Below, one piece after another: positions 24,427-35,353 of a stretch of 64,000 nucleotides of DNA. Source of the stretch: Lepidodermella squamata (Eukaryota; Gastrotricha); the NCBI GenBank assembly GCA_047495785.1, contig JBLDXI010000015.1, positions 4,216,001-4,280,000 of the forward strand, given 5' to 3'. A model generated the notes under the pieces. The model was not told where the DNA came from. It made no database searches and worked only from the letters and a program-made list of their open reading frames with translations. The stretch's first letter is position 1. The number at the start of each line of letters is the position of its first letter. The translations under genes and the position numbers were made by a program.

Positions 24427-24601
24427 TCACTTGCCAAAATAGCATGCTATTTAAATGTCATGTCGTCGAAAAATTTTTGGTATTCTCTTTGTTATTTTTC
24501 TGCATGAGATTTGTTTGCAGTTTTGTATTCGCACTCGACAACGTTGAACGTTCATTTTACGATGTCATTGTTTCTTAGGTGTATTATATCTGTGTGTATC
24601 G

Positions 24602-25087
24602 ATGGCGGAAGACGATGATGGCGATTACGGAGATGTTGGCGATGACATCGAAGAGCCATTCGACGATGAGATCGGAGAGGAGGGAGCCGAAGGAGAGGAA
24701 GGGGAGCAAGACAAAGAGCGCGAGGAAGGCGGCGGTCGAGACGTTGATTTATATCAAGCTGGGGAAGTTCCCGAGCCAGCACGTGTCGATCCATCGCGAC
24801 GTGTTACCACTCCTTACATGACAAAATACGAAAGAGCTCGCATTTTAGGCACAAGAGCTCTTCAAATCGCCATGTGTGCCCCGGTGATGGTCGAATTGGA
24901 AGGCGAAACAGATCCTCTTGAGATAGCTCTGAAGGAACTAAAGTGAGAATCTTGTGTTATGTTATATTTTTTATTCAACCTTGTTATTGATAGGGCTCGA
25001 AAAATTCCATTCATCATCAGGCGTTATTTACCCGATGGAAGTTTCGAAGATTGGAGCGTTGACGAGTTGATAATCACTGAAACCTAA
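24602..25087 (+). CDS. POLR2F: RNA polymerases I/II/III common subunit RPB6 (RPABC2)
   Basis: Two exons: 24602-24942 and 24994-25087; 144 aa. An acidic N-terminal tail (Asp/Glu run, residues 2-45) is followed by the very conserved core: [38 protein letters not shown], then [12 protein letters not shown] and ELIITE. RPB6 is a shared core subunit that stabilises the clamp of all three nuclear RNA polymerases. It sits between AIP and the tetraspanin, all on the same strand, with gaps of 175 and 146 nt; an acceptor-like TTTCTTAG lies shortly before the ATG. Confidence 0.97.
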
Positions 25088-25233
25088 TCCATCAACCTGG
25101 TGTTTTTCTAGGCTCAAAAATACAGCTCATTCTTTGTTTTAATTTTCTGTAATTCGTTTTAGGTCTTTTTTACATTTAAAATGATGAGAGAATGTTGAAA
25201 ATCGCTGCGTTATGATTAGGCATCGTGGCTATT

Positions 25234-26881
25234 ATGAGTCATGAGCCTGGCCTTAACATAGAGGCAGTGGCGGTGGGCATTCCCGCTGGGAATGCTGCTA
25301 ACCCCGGTGCTACCGCGGCCGGCTCATTTGTTGCAAACGAGCCGTCGATCGCCGATCCTCGCTTAAAAAATGGCGGAGTTTTACTTCCTGTGCCTGAGAA
25401 CAGCGGCGGCCTAGTCGAAGGCCCTCCACCAAGTTGTTCTCGGAAGTTGCGCAAGTACTCTTTCGCCATACTGGTCAACAAATACATTTTGTACGCGGTG
25501 AATTGCCTGATATGGGTAAGAATCATTAACTGATCATCTCGCTATTTTTACAAATATGTTTTGAATTCAGCTTGGGGGTCTGTTACTGGTGCTTTTTGGC
25601 GTGTGGGCGCGAATCGAGGATTCTTCCGTAGGTTATCTGCAGTTATTGCCGTTCGACCCAGTTGCGCTTTTAATAGCGCTGGGTTCGCTTTCGGTGATCA
25701 TATCGTTTTTCGGCTGCCTGGGCTCCATTCGCGAAAACGTGTTTCTGCTGAAAATTTTCTGCGGTGCAATTGGCTGTTTATTCATCGCTGAACTCGCGTC
25801 TTGCATTGTCGGTTTCGTATCTGTCAACAGCATTAAAGACGCCGTGATTGCCAAATTCTACACTTCCATGGACTCGTATGAAGATGATGACCAAATTCAA
25901 GGCCTAGTCGATCGTATTCAGAAAGACTATCAATGCTGCGGGGCGGTCGGACCTCAAGACTGGGATCGGAGTGCTTACTACAACTGCTCGTCTAATTTTA
26001 ACACGGTCAACTCCGGTGCTTTGCAGCAGCAGCAACAACGACCTAGTTTTCTAGTTGGTCTGACATACGCTAATATCTTGCCGTCAGCCTGCGGAGTGCC
26101 AGCCTCGTGCTGCCGCTCATCGCCCATGCCGGTGCAACTTGTTTCCGGGCAACTGTCGCCCGGTTCTCAGCAGAAGATGAGCGGCAGTTCGAGTGGCAAT
26201 CCGATCGCGTCTTTTCCCGGGTCTCCGATCAATGACCAATGCGGCTTTGGCATTCGTCGGCTGCAGACTTCCGAACAATCGGCGGAAATTTTCATTGCCG
26301 GCTGCGCTGATCATATGACCGAATCTCTATCTCAAAATCTACTCTACGTCGCAGTCGTTGCTCTTGCGATCTCCTGTTTTGAGGTATAGTTTCATGAAAT
26401 ACAATTGAAAAGAGATTTTTATGATAATTTCTAATAGCTTATATCAATTTTGTTGGCTTTCATGCTGATTCGCCGAGTCACAACAGTTGTCGAGTACATG
26501 ACCTATATCAACTCGGGTCGGTTTATCGAGGTCGATCCGAGCCGACTGCCGCATCGCCATCACCGAAATCACGGCCGCCGGCATCAGAATCACAGCAGTA
26601 GTAACAACAACAACAACCATCGGAGCCATTCGCAGTCACGATCGAGCAGTAGTCAGCACAACACGCATCATCCGCTTAATGTGCCGCTGCAAGTCGTTGT
26701 CGCGAGCGAACCAGCAATCAGTAGCAGCAACTCGCAGTCGTCGACTAATGGCGGCGGTGGGTTACTTGCGGTTAGTCGTGGCGCGCCTCGAAGTCGCAGC
26801 AATGAGGCGTCCCGCGAACGCCGGTCCTCAAACGCTGCTCCTCTTCCTCCGGTTGAAAATTTGCATGACATCCATATTTAG
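25234..26881 (+). CDS. Tetraspanin, unusually long, with His/Asn/Ser-rich tail
   Basis: Three exons: 25234-25515, 25571-26383, 26438-26881; 512 aa against the usual 220-300. Four membrane segments are visible (about 84-108, 126-148, 154-179, 355-385, the last split by intron 2). The large extracellular loop has the signature CCG (DYQCCGAVGPQDW) and PASCC plus further cysteines, with an inserted Gln/Ser/Gly-rich region. The N-terminal cytoplasmic tail is about 80 residues and the C-terminal one about 130, with His/Asn/Ser runs; both are long for the family. Tetraspanins organise membrane microdomains. The subfamily is not resolved. Confidence 0.92.
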
Positions 26882-28916
26882 CTTTGTGTGATAGAAAATG
26901 AAGAGACGTAACGATCATTTTCGACTTCGGAAAAATTAAGGCGGATTTTTTAAGTATTGTTATTTTCTTCATGGATAACACAATTACTTCGGTTGTAGCC
27001 ATATGCATAGGCGTTGTTTACTATGAACGGTTGTTTAATCTCTATCGTTTGTTCAACTGCATCTCTCTTTCCGGAATCTCTGCAACATGCACGTTGAAAA
27101 TGCGGTGACTATAAATTGCGATGAATACACTAATTTTTAATTCGAGTTTCGAGACAATAAGGATTTTACTTCTGCAGAGTTTTCTGTTCTCTCTCTCTTT
27201 CATTTTGTTTATAAAATCTGATTTTTTTCCACTCGTGTTTCTTTTATTTACGGATAAATGTTGTTGTGTTTTCTCTTCGCAATGGTTTTCATCGGTCTCT
27301 GGCCCACTTCACGTCCACAAGAAATACCTCTTCCTATGATTTTCTACGACAGTTGCTGATATATAACAACGTGTTTTAAATTGGATTAATTGAAGAAAAT
27401 TGTATATTGTAACAAAACTGATCATTCTCGTGCCGTGTTGTTTGCTTTGTTTTCTACGGTTGTTTGTCGAGTGCACAGCAAGCAGTCAGCAATACCTATA
27501 TAGATTATAAATGTTTTATATTATTATTATTATTGCGATGATCGATTGTTTTGTTTCGCGCTGACTCGAGCCGCTATTCCTGCTTCTATGTTTTGCCACT
27601 TGGCCGTATTTCCGGCACAGTCGCCGCTGTTGTCGTTGTTGTTGACGTTGCTGCTACGCCGCCGCATCACCTACCTGGATCTGGATGGCTTTGCCGCGGC
27701 GTAGCGCAGCGCAGATATTATACGAAATGAGCGCGGAAAAATTGAAGTTCTAATAAAAAATTGCTGAAAGTCAACCTGTTCGTTTTGCACCAACAGTTGC
27801 CGAGGTCAAACACCTCGGATTTTTTCATGCATTTATATTGCTACACCCAGTATGCGGAGAGTTGACACAGCTGCCGTCAAACATATGTAGGCGATAATAC
27901 GAAAATGTCACGTTTGCGCAAGAAAAAACGCAAGAGAAAATATTACAAAAATCATCGTAGTAATAAAGCCAGCCAGCTGCGTCTCCGACCGAGCTGAAAT
28001 GGCTTTTCTGTTTTTCTGCGAGCTGCTCGGCAGTGAGTAGAATCAGTATTATCGTGTTGCCCGGCGAGAAATGAGACGGCGGTGCATTCCTTTGAAAAAT
28101 ACACAACTTGGCCGCGGCTACTGTGCGGTCGCACCTGTGCGCGGCGATGAGCCGCATTCAGCAGCTTATCAAGAAATGAACTTGATTAAGACTAAAGGGC
28201 TTGAGAATTTTGCATAAATCTATATTATTATTGACGGATTCAGGATACTATATTGAGCCGACGGCGATGCAGCGAAGATTATTGACGAGACAAATGACTT
28301 GATTTCGAGTTGGTTTAAAGAGCGGCAATTTATCATAAACTTCATTAGGATGTGAATCGGTACACTTGGTACGTATTGTATGCATAGATATCAGATTGCC
28401 TTGAGCTCGAAGACGAAACATATTATTACAAGTCTCCCTTAATAAAAAAAAATTCGAACTAAATTTTCCGAATTTTGCCTGAGTTCTCCAATTAATTCCT
28501 CTCTGGTTAATCTGATCTCTGTGATTTCGTGAAAAAATAATATGATTAATTCGATTGATAAGAGACAGGACGAGATCGTACCTTTGATAGGGCAGATAGC
28601 AGATAGGTTCATGATAGGAGCCGCTATTACGTATCTTACGTAAATGCCGGTGCGGTTTTGACCCGCAAACGCCCGCAATTACACAACGACTGTGATAAGA
28701 TAAAATTTGGTTTGTAAATTATGCACATATACCATGAACAGTTATGCCCTGATTCGGCAGGTATATTTCAATGCATGAGAATTGTCGAGTTTGTTTAGGA
28801 AAAACCAGATCCTCATCTTCCATCTCCCGGACCAATTTAATTAGAATATTTTTGGCCTACTAAAATTTGTATCCTCGGCTTGACGCTGTATTTTTTTCTC
28901 AGGGTATATAGTAACG
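26882..28916. other. Intergenic, 2.0 kb, tetraspanin / hydroxylysine kinase
   Basis: AT-rich with a short TTA run near 27518-27533. Open frames here (for example 27825-28157 minus) lack recognisable domains, membrane pattern or splice support, so no gene is called. Confidence 0.5.
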
Positions 28917-30198
28917 ATGACACCAGGGGCGGAAAGCGAACCGACTGAGTGGCACCTGAGTGAGGATGAGTTGATAGCAATCCTCGAAAAGGAGTTCGTT
29001 ACTTCGATCTTTATTTTGATCCAGCTTGATTTTTATTTTATTTTTATCAAGATTCGGTGTAAGGGCAGAAAGGTTGAAGCAATTGACAGGTTACTACGAC
29101 TTGAACTACTACGTCAAGGAAAAGGCTGCTCAAGGTCAAGGGCGCGAATTTATATTCAAGATTTACCACCATGAACACAAAACGGTCGAAGAGCTGAAGG
29201 GAGAAAATGACATGCTGAATTTTCTTCGCGAGCGAGGTTTTCCCGTTCCTGAGTTGACAAAAACCGTCAACGGCGAATACTTCCATACAAGAGGTTTTTA
29301 CAGTGGTGAACAATGGGGATTTTTCTTATTGTTTCGTTATAGATAAGAAGGACGGAAGCCCTGCACGATTAATTAGGCTTCAAAACTATTTCCGGGGGCA
29401 AATCATGGGAACCGCCACGATAAGTCCCCAACTTTGTGGCAAGCTGGGCGACATAATGGGACGAATGGATAAGGCCCTCGTCGAATTTGGAAACCACCCT
29501 TTGATTCCAAGTGCCAATGATAAGGCTGGAACCGAATGGAACTTGGAAACATTGGATACCTTGCGGCCCATGTTATGGTGCTTAGATGATGATGAGAAGC
29601 AGGCACTTGTCAAACGAGCAATTGATCACGCCGAAAGTTCGATCCAACCTGTTCTGGGGTTGCTACCTAGCCGTAAGAGAGATTCTTTGCCCTCAGGCAT
29701 CATCATATATTGATCAATTTTCAGAGGTTATTCACGGTGATATCAATGAGCAAAATGTGATTGTGACAGACGATGGCGCTGATGTAGTGGGCATCATTGA
29801 TTTTGGAGACGCTGTCAATACGAAGCGAATTTTCGAGCCTGCGGTTGCTATGGTATATTGGCTCCTGTTCGGTTCCGAACCTCTGCAGTGTGTGAAAGCT
29901 TTTTTCGAAGCCTACCAAAACCACGTAAAACTCACGAAAGAAGAAAAGTCCATCCTCTTGGTAAGGATAAGATTTTCTAAATCGGAAAGCTGTTAAAATG
30001 CTGTTATTTTTTTAGCCATGTATGATAGGCAGGTTTGCCCAGTCGCTGACAGTAGGAAACCACACAGCTCAGGCACTGATCAAAGAGGGAAAGCCCACCG
30101 ATTACGTCTTAATGACTTCGAAACGAGGTTTCGCAGTGTTGGAGCAGCTGTTTGGTTCCCTTGGTCGGGATCTGGCGGCGATTTTCGAGGCAAATTAA
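28917..30198 (+). CDS. HYKK: Hydroxylysine kinase (APH-fold phosphotransferase)
   Basis: Five exons: 28917-28993, 29052-29305, 29343-29672, 29725-29960, 30016-30198; 359 aa, near the 373 of human HYKK/AGPHD1. The N-lobe has the conserved KIYHHE lysine strand (FIFKIYHHE); the C-lobe has the catalytic loop HGDINEQN (about 224-231) and the metal-binding IDFGDA (about 243-248). The family transfers phosphate from GTP to 5-hydroxylysine in lysine/collagen catabolism. Introns are 37-58 nt; the 37-nt intron 2 is the shortest seen here. The gene converges on multicopper oxidase 2, with 167 nt between stops. Confidence 0.9.
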
Positions 30199-30365
30199 CA
30201 GCAATCAATAGGCTTTTATTTAAATAGCTCTCTTATTTATTTCGTTCAACATTGAAATTGACAATAATTATATAGAGAACACCGAAGATTTTAAAAATGA
30301 ATGACTCTTCCTTCAAGAAAAATGAAAATAAATTAATCTGAAATTGACAGCCTTTTGCATTTATA

Positions 30366-32565
30366 TTATATATGGAATAAATTAGCAATAAGCGCGAAAA
30401 TAGTCACCAGATGATGCGGTTTAGATGTCAATAATAACGATAATGAAGACGATGTTTGTTTCACCAAGGCCATTGGAATCCCTCGCGGAGGCGCCCATCC
30501 TCCGCATTTCGGAAAGTCAGGCGGAAGGTCGGCTGGTGGCGATTGAGATCCGACTCGCATTACCAGTGTCATTCCCCAGTCCTAAAAATTATCCATAAAT
30601 TGGAAACTGAATTCAGCTATGATGGGTTCTTACCATATGAAAATCGATGTGGCAATGAAGTAACCAAGCACCTGGGTTATCTGCTCTAAAGCGAAGTACG
30701 ACGTAGCCACCCGATGGCACAGTAACAGTGTCTTTTTGCAGGGCATTTTTAAATTTCGGCCGATAAGTCTCTTCGCTGATGGTTGACAGCACTTCTGCCG
30801 CTGTTAGATTTGGATGCAACTGGTCCTATATTTTATGCAATTAAAAAAAGAAATTCCAAGAGTTTTACTCATACCATTCCAACAACTCGGAACGTGTATC
30901 CGTGCAAATGAGTAGGATGATTCGCGGTAGTAAAAATGCGACCGGTATCAACAAGAATGAGTTCGACTAGATCATTCAGCGCTACTTCCAGCTGATGAAT
31001 ACACGGGCAATGATCCTCCTTAGGGCATCGCCGATTTTCTGAATTACAAAACAGTTCCTTAGGAATGCTGCTCGACTGTGTGAGCAGGGGCACCGGAGGC
31101 TCTTTGAACGATAGGTCATTAAGCCGTGGAGTAAAAATTTTGACGCTGCCACCGGTGCGATAACTGTAAAACGGCTGTAGCCTGTCGTTGCTGGTAACAT
31201 TATGAAAGTCCTGGAAATTATTTTAATAATTTTCGCTAAATTCTAGTAAAAAATTCTAACCATTTCGATAGCGAATCGTTTATCAGGTTTACCGGATAAG
31301 GTCGGATCGTCGTGTAGGGCGTCGAGCAGTACGACGTTCATATTACCTTTCTTCAGCTGATCAGCTTGGCTCCAATCTGTCTTCTGATTTAACGCATTCG
31401 TTAGATTGGCTATCGATACATCGCCCTTGCTATTTGTCGCTTCAGCCTCCGTTCGAACCAGTGGATTTTGTTTGTTCAAATACGTGATTTTCGCCATTCC
31501 TACCGCGTTGTTATTCCTGCAATCCGCCTCGCCAATCGCGTGGAGCCAATAAACGCCGTCAGGGCTGGTGTAATCCCCAGTTCTATACGGGACAAAGTCG
31601 TAGCGCTCGGCAGGCATGATGAGCAACTCCCGCGTGACTTGCGGCTTAATCGGCATGCCATCGGTAGCTACCACCACCAAATTGTGGCCGTCGATAGATA
31701 TCTTAATCGGGCATAGCAAATACGCGTTACTTATCGCCCGGAATCGGTACCGAAATTTCGGGTCCAGTTTATATTCGTACGCAAAAGCCGGTGTCGGAAA
31801 AGCTAGCTGCTGAATGGCGTCGCCTAATCTCGGTATAAAAGTGTAGTTGGGCGAGGGTTGCCACATGCCGTTGACTAGAATCTGCTCAGGTTTGTTACTA
31901 GCATCCCCGAAATGATGAGTGCAAAACCGAAATTCAGCTGTTTCGTTTGGAAACCAGTCTTGAACAATCAACGCGGGCAATTCATCGCGGTCATATAAGG
32001 CTAAGTGAGGGTCATCAGGGTCGCGGATGATCAACGGCCCGTGCAGGCCGTCAGCTCTTTGCAGCCCTGCATGCGAGTGCCAGAAATACGTCCCCGCAGC
32101 ATCTGCCTCGAATTCATAGGTAAAGCTGGTTCCGGGTATTATCGGGCATTGCGTAATCATCGGGATGCCATCCATCCACGGTGTTTTAAGCTGGCGAAGT
32201 CCGTGCCAGTGGATGGCTGTACTTTGCCCGAGATGGTTTTCAATTGTCACTCTGATGCGGTCGTGCTTGCATACCTCGATGGATGGCCCGGGGAATAAGC
32301 TGTTAGTCGTGATAACAGGGCGTTGGCTTCCACTGCCTGTGAGGCATTTCGGCCGGAAACAGTCCTCGGGAACTAGTGGGCACCTGCCGCAGGCTCTCGA
32401 CATTGTAGCATACCACTCGGGTTTGAAGTGATACTCGCATAGTTTCGGCACGTTATCACAGCGCCGGCGGCATGGGTGGTCGTCGGAGAAATTTTCGCCG
32501 TAAACGGTAAATAAAAGTGATGTAATTGATATGAAGATTCTCAATATTAATCGAGTATTAAACAT
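30366..32565 (-). CDS. Laccase-like multicopper oxidase 2, secreted, probably GPI-anchored
   Basis: Four exons: 31261-32565, 30875-31210, 30634-30825, 30366-30581; 682 aa. Signal peptide (about 1-22), Cys-rich N-terminal laccase module (CRRRC...CEYHF...RACGRCP), three cupredoxin domains. All four copper motifs are complete: [28 protein letters not shown], the last one again split by an intron. A hydrophobic C-terminal stretch ([15 protein letters not shown]) may be a GPI signal. Compared with paralogue 1 it lacks the two 5' introns and has an extra intron in domain 3. The substrate cannot be told; phenol/cuticle or iron oxidation are the known animal options. Confidence 0.94.
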
Positions 32566-33806
32566 TTCCGCCCTTCTAGGAACCTACATTATTACGGAAA
32601 AGAATTGCAATCGAAAGAGATTCGCTGCTAAGAGTCACGCTGCGGTTGAAATAAATAGGCTGGAACAGCTTTACAAGTGACAATGCTACATGACCGAGTG
32701 TAAACAATGCCTGGCCTCTCAGAATGCAAAAAATGTAAGTAGTGCTCTTATACCGCAACGGCGGTGAAATTTGGACATTGGACAATCAGTCTAACTAATT
32801 ATTGCGTTCAACTACAAAGATTAGAAAATTCATGCTGCAACCATCTGATATTCTGGAAGATCAGCTTTCCAGCGGTGCATAATATACAGCATTTGGAAAC
32901 GAACCTAATTTTTGAACAAATTAAATAAGCTTAAAAAGTCCCTTAAAAGCTCATTTTTGAGCGTCTTGAACTGTCGCCGGGTGAAAAAAAGAAACGTTAC
33001 TCACCAAGAATTCGGTACAGGTGAGTTCAAAGTTTACCTATGTTATGTTATGGTGCAAATGCGATAATTGAGTTGAGATACATAAATTAAATACGTAGTA
33101 AACTAGCGGGAAAATTGTAAGCGATTTTAGATGACGACATCAGATTCTTATCTGGCACCATTTGTAAAATTTCAATTTTATGAAAAATTATATTGTCCGT
33201 TGTTTGTCCGAGAGCAACGTAGATAATGTTGGATGGTCCGAGGGCAACGTAATGCTGGATGGAAGATAAATAATAAATCTTCAAAACAGCCAATAAATGC
33301 CTGGATATGCCTAAAAAAGTTGATAATTTTATGGACCCTACGCAGCTTCCCGGGTCAGGTCGAGAAGTGATATAAATGCGCTAATCCTCAGAGCGCAATG
33401 TGGAAATTCCCAAATTTTTCACAACTATTGGGCCATGGGAAAATCTTACGCCGGTACCAACTTTCATTTAATTCAATACCTAACCATTTTATTTGTTTTT
33501 TAACTGATTAGGGTTAGGGTTAGGGTTAGGTTAGGGTTGAAGACTGGGTCTTCAAATTGGGGATTTGGAATAATTTGGTACGGAATTCAATGATGTTTGG
33601 TACTGAATTCAATAATTTGGTAATGATTTCACTATATCCCTTGGGCCATGACATTTTTTCCAATTTTCATAATATTCAATGCTGATTTTCTGGACCCAAC
33701 AAATTTTGGTTTATCTAAAATAAGAGCTTTTGAGAATAAGAATAACTATTAATCGCGCGAATAATAATAATAATAATATAATCCCTCTCAAGCTTTTAGT
33801 GTGAAA
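32566..33806. other. Intergenic, multicopper oxidase 2 / transposon
   Basis: No gene supported. It contains the oxidase's upstream side, scattered short duplications (GAATTCAATAATTTGG-like, about 33580-33625) and an interstitial TTAGGG tract. Confidence 0.5.
33508..33536. repeat. Interstitial telomere-type (TTAGGG)n
   Basis: Three TTAGGG units, one TTAGG, one TTAGGG, head to tail. TTAGGG is the ancestral animal telomere unit; many nematodes use TTAGGC and arthropods TTAGG. With unrelated sequence on both sides this is an internal tract, not a chromosome end. Confidence 0.9.
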
Positions 33807-34799
33807 TACCGTATTTCTCGAAAATATACGACACACCTGTATATATCCCCGCTCCCTAATACAACCCGACGAAAAAATCGTTTGTTCATATTTAACCCAG
33901 GCCTCGAAATTGTACCACAGCTATTTTAATTTGGGCGAAGCATGCGTTGGAACAAAAGAAAAGCCTTATTAATGACGCATTATCGTAATCAGTGATTAGC
34001 TATCGCGTAAGCCTCACTGGTCTCTACTTGGACAAAGTGGTCGGGCGAGATGTCTTCGGAAATCGGCGTCTCATGGTTTGGGATTCGTTCAGAAGTCACA
34101 TCAGCGAGGCTACCAAGAAGAAGTGCGCTGGCATGAAGCTCGACCTCGCCATCGTTCCAGGCGGCTGTACGAAATTTGTCCAACCAGCTGACCTCTGCTG
34201 GAACCAGCCTTTCAAAGCTCACATGCGACAACTCTACACGGACTGGCTTTCAAGTCCAGCTGCACAGGACGTGACCAAAGGCGGCAACCCGAAAGCGCCT
34301 CCTCTCCCGCTCATCTGCGAGTGGATTCTGGCTTCTTGGGATGCTCTGCCCACCAGTCTTGTCCGTCGGTCGTTTTACTTCTGCGGAATCGCCAACGCAC
34401 TCGATGGTTCCGAGGATGATCAGATCTCGTGCTTCAAGGATGGAAAGCCGTGCGCTGCTGGCCGAGAGCTACTGGCTTCGAAGATGGCATCAAACGACAC
34501 GTTCGATCAAGTCATCAGCCTGGATGATTTCAACGATGACGAAAGTGAACCTGACTTTTTTTTTATTGATAATTGATTTTGTTGGTTGATCAAAAAATTG
34601 TTAACTTTTTCACTTTTTCACTGAATCGACAAATAAAACAATCTAAAAACGTCGTCTTAATACGAATTGCTCGCGGCTTTTTGTGATGATTCGCAATTAA
34701 ACAGCACACCCGTATATATCCCCACTCCCTAATACAACCCGAATCAAAAATCATTTGTTCATAAATATAGCCCGCGGTAAATTTTCGAGAAATACGGTA
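33807..34799. mobile_element. Pogo/Tc1-mariner-type DNA transposon, internally deleted
   Basis: Bounded by a 17-bp perfect terminal inverted repeat, CCGTATTTCTCGAAAAT (33809-33825) and its complement (34781-34797), each end flanked by TA (33807-33808 and 34798-34799), the target duplication of this superfamily. Just inside the ends lies a ~66-nt subterminal repeat in direct, not inverted, orientation (about 33833-33898 and 34705-34773, containing CTCCCTAATACAACCCG). It carries only the C-terminal part of a transposase. The 989-bp size implies loss of the DNA-binding half, so it is probably non-autonomous. Confidence 0.85.
33992..34576 (+). pseudogene. Truncated DDE_1 (pogo/Tigger-like) transposase
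   Basis: An open frame of about 195 codons starting without an ATG. It contains the second half of a pogo-type catalytic core: LMVWDSFRSH (second acidic residue), LAIVPGGCTKFVQPADL (third acidic residue after the QP motif), then WNQPFKAHMRQLY. The tail is acidic (DDFNDDESEPDFF). The N-terminal CENP-B-like helix-turn-helix and first catalytic Asp are absent. It sits inside the TIR-bounded element, which supports its origin. Confidence 0.8.
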
Positions 34800-35353
34800 T
34801 TTAGGTGAAGCCTTCGGAAAATTAACTGGGCGCCATAAAACAAAAAATGAAAAAATCTCAATCTATTTGCTTTCTAACAGGAATAACAGCTATACATAAA
34901 ACAGGCAGAGGTAAGTATAAGCAGAACCGCAACATGAAAAAAAGCTTGACAAAAAATTACTATTACCAAGCCTAACATTCGTGTCATGAAAAAATCCTCG
35001 CTGACAACGTATCACTTGTGATCGACCTACATTTGTGCGCAGAGTGGTTACCTGTTTGTTAGAAAAATCATTGCACCGACAGGGGATAACGCCGCGAAAA
35101 TGCACTAGAATAACTTCTGGCCCGATTAACAGCGACAAGTTCTAGTAATTTTTGAAACGCCCAGGAGAGATTTGTTACTTGGTTTTTTTTATTACCGTCG
35201 GTTGCGGTTCATTGGTTATCAACACGGCATAAAATTTGCACAACACAGTTTTAGCACCTGAAGCTACAATAAAGAATCTAAAAAGTCTGCTGCGAAGAAC
35301 TGGAAGACTCGGAAAAATGTGAATTCAGAGATTCTAACCACCTCGCGTGTAAT
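34800..35353. other. Intergenic, transposon / valyl-tRNA synthetase 3' side
   Basis: No gene supported; includes the 3' flank of the synthetase. An 82-codon minus-strand frame (34890-35138) shows no domain. Confidence 0.5.

Noticed and set aside
27825-28157. 110-codon minus-strand ORF in the tetraspanin/HYKK gap
   Set aside because: No domain, no credible membrane or signal pattern, no splice continuation; chance ORF is the simplest reading.
33508-33536. True chromosome end or subtelomere
   Set aside because: Only about 29 nt of repeat with ordinary genes on both sides.
34890-35138. 82-codon minus-strand ORF beside the transposon
   Set aside because: No recognisable protein features; not part of the transposase or the synthetase.
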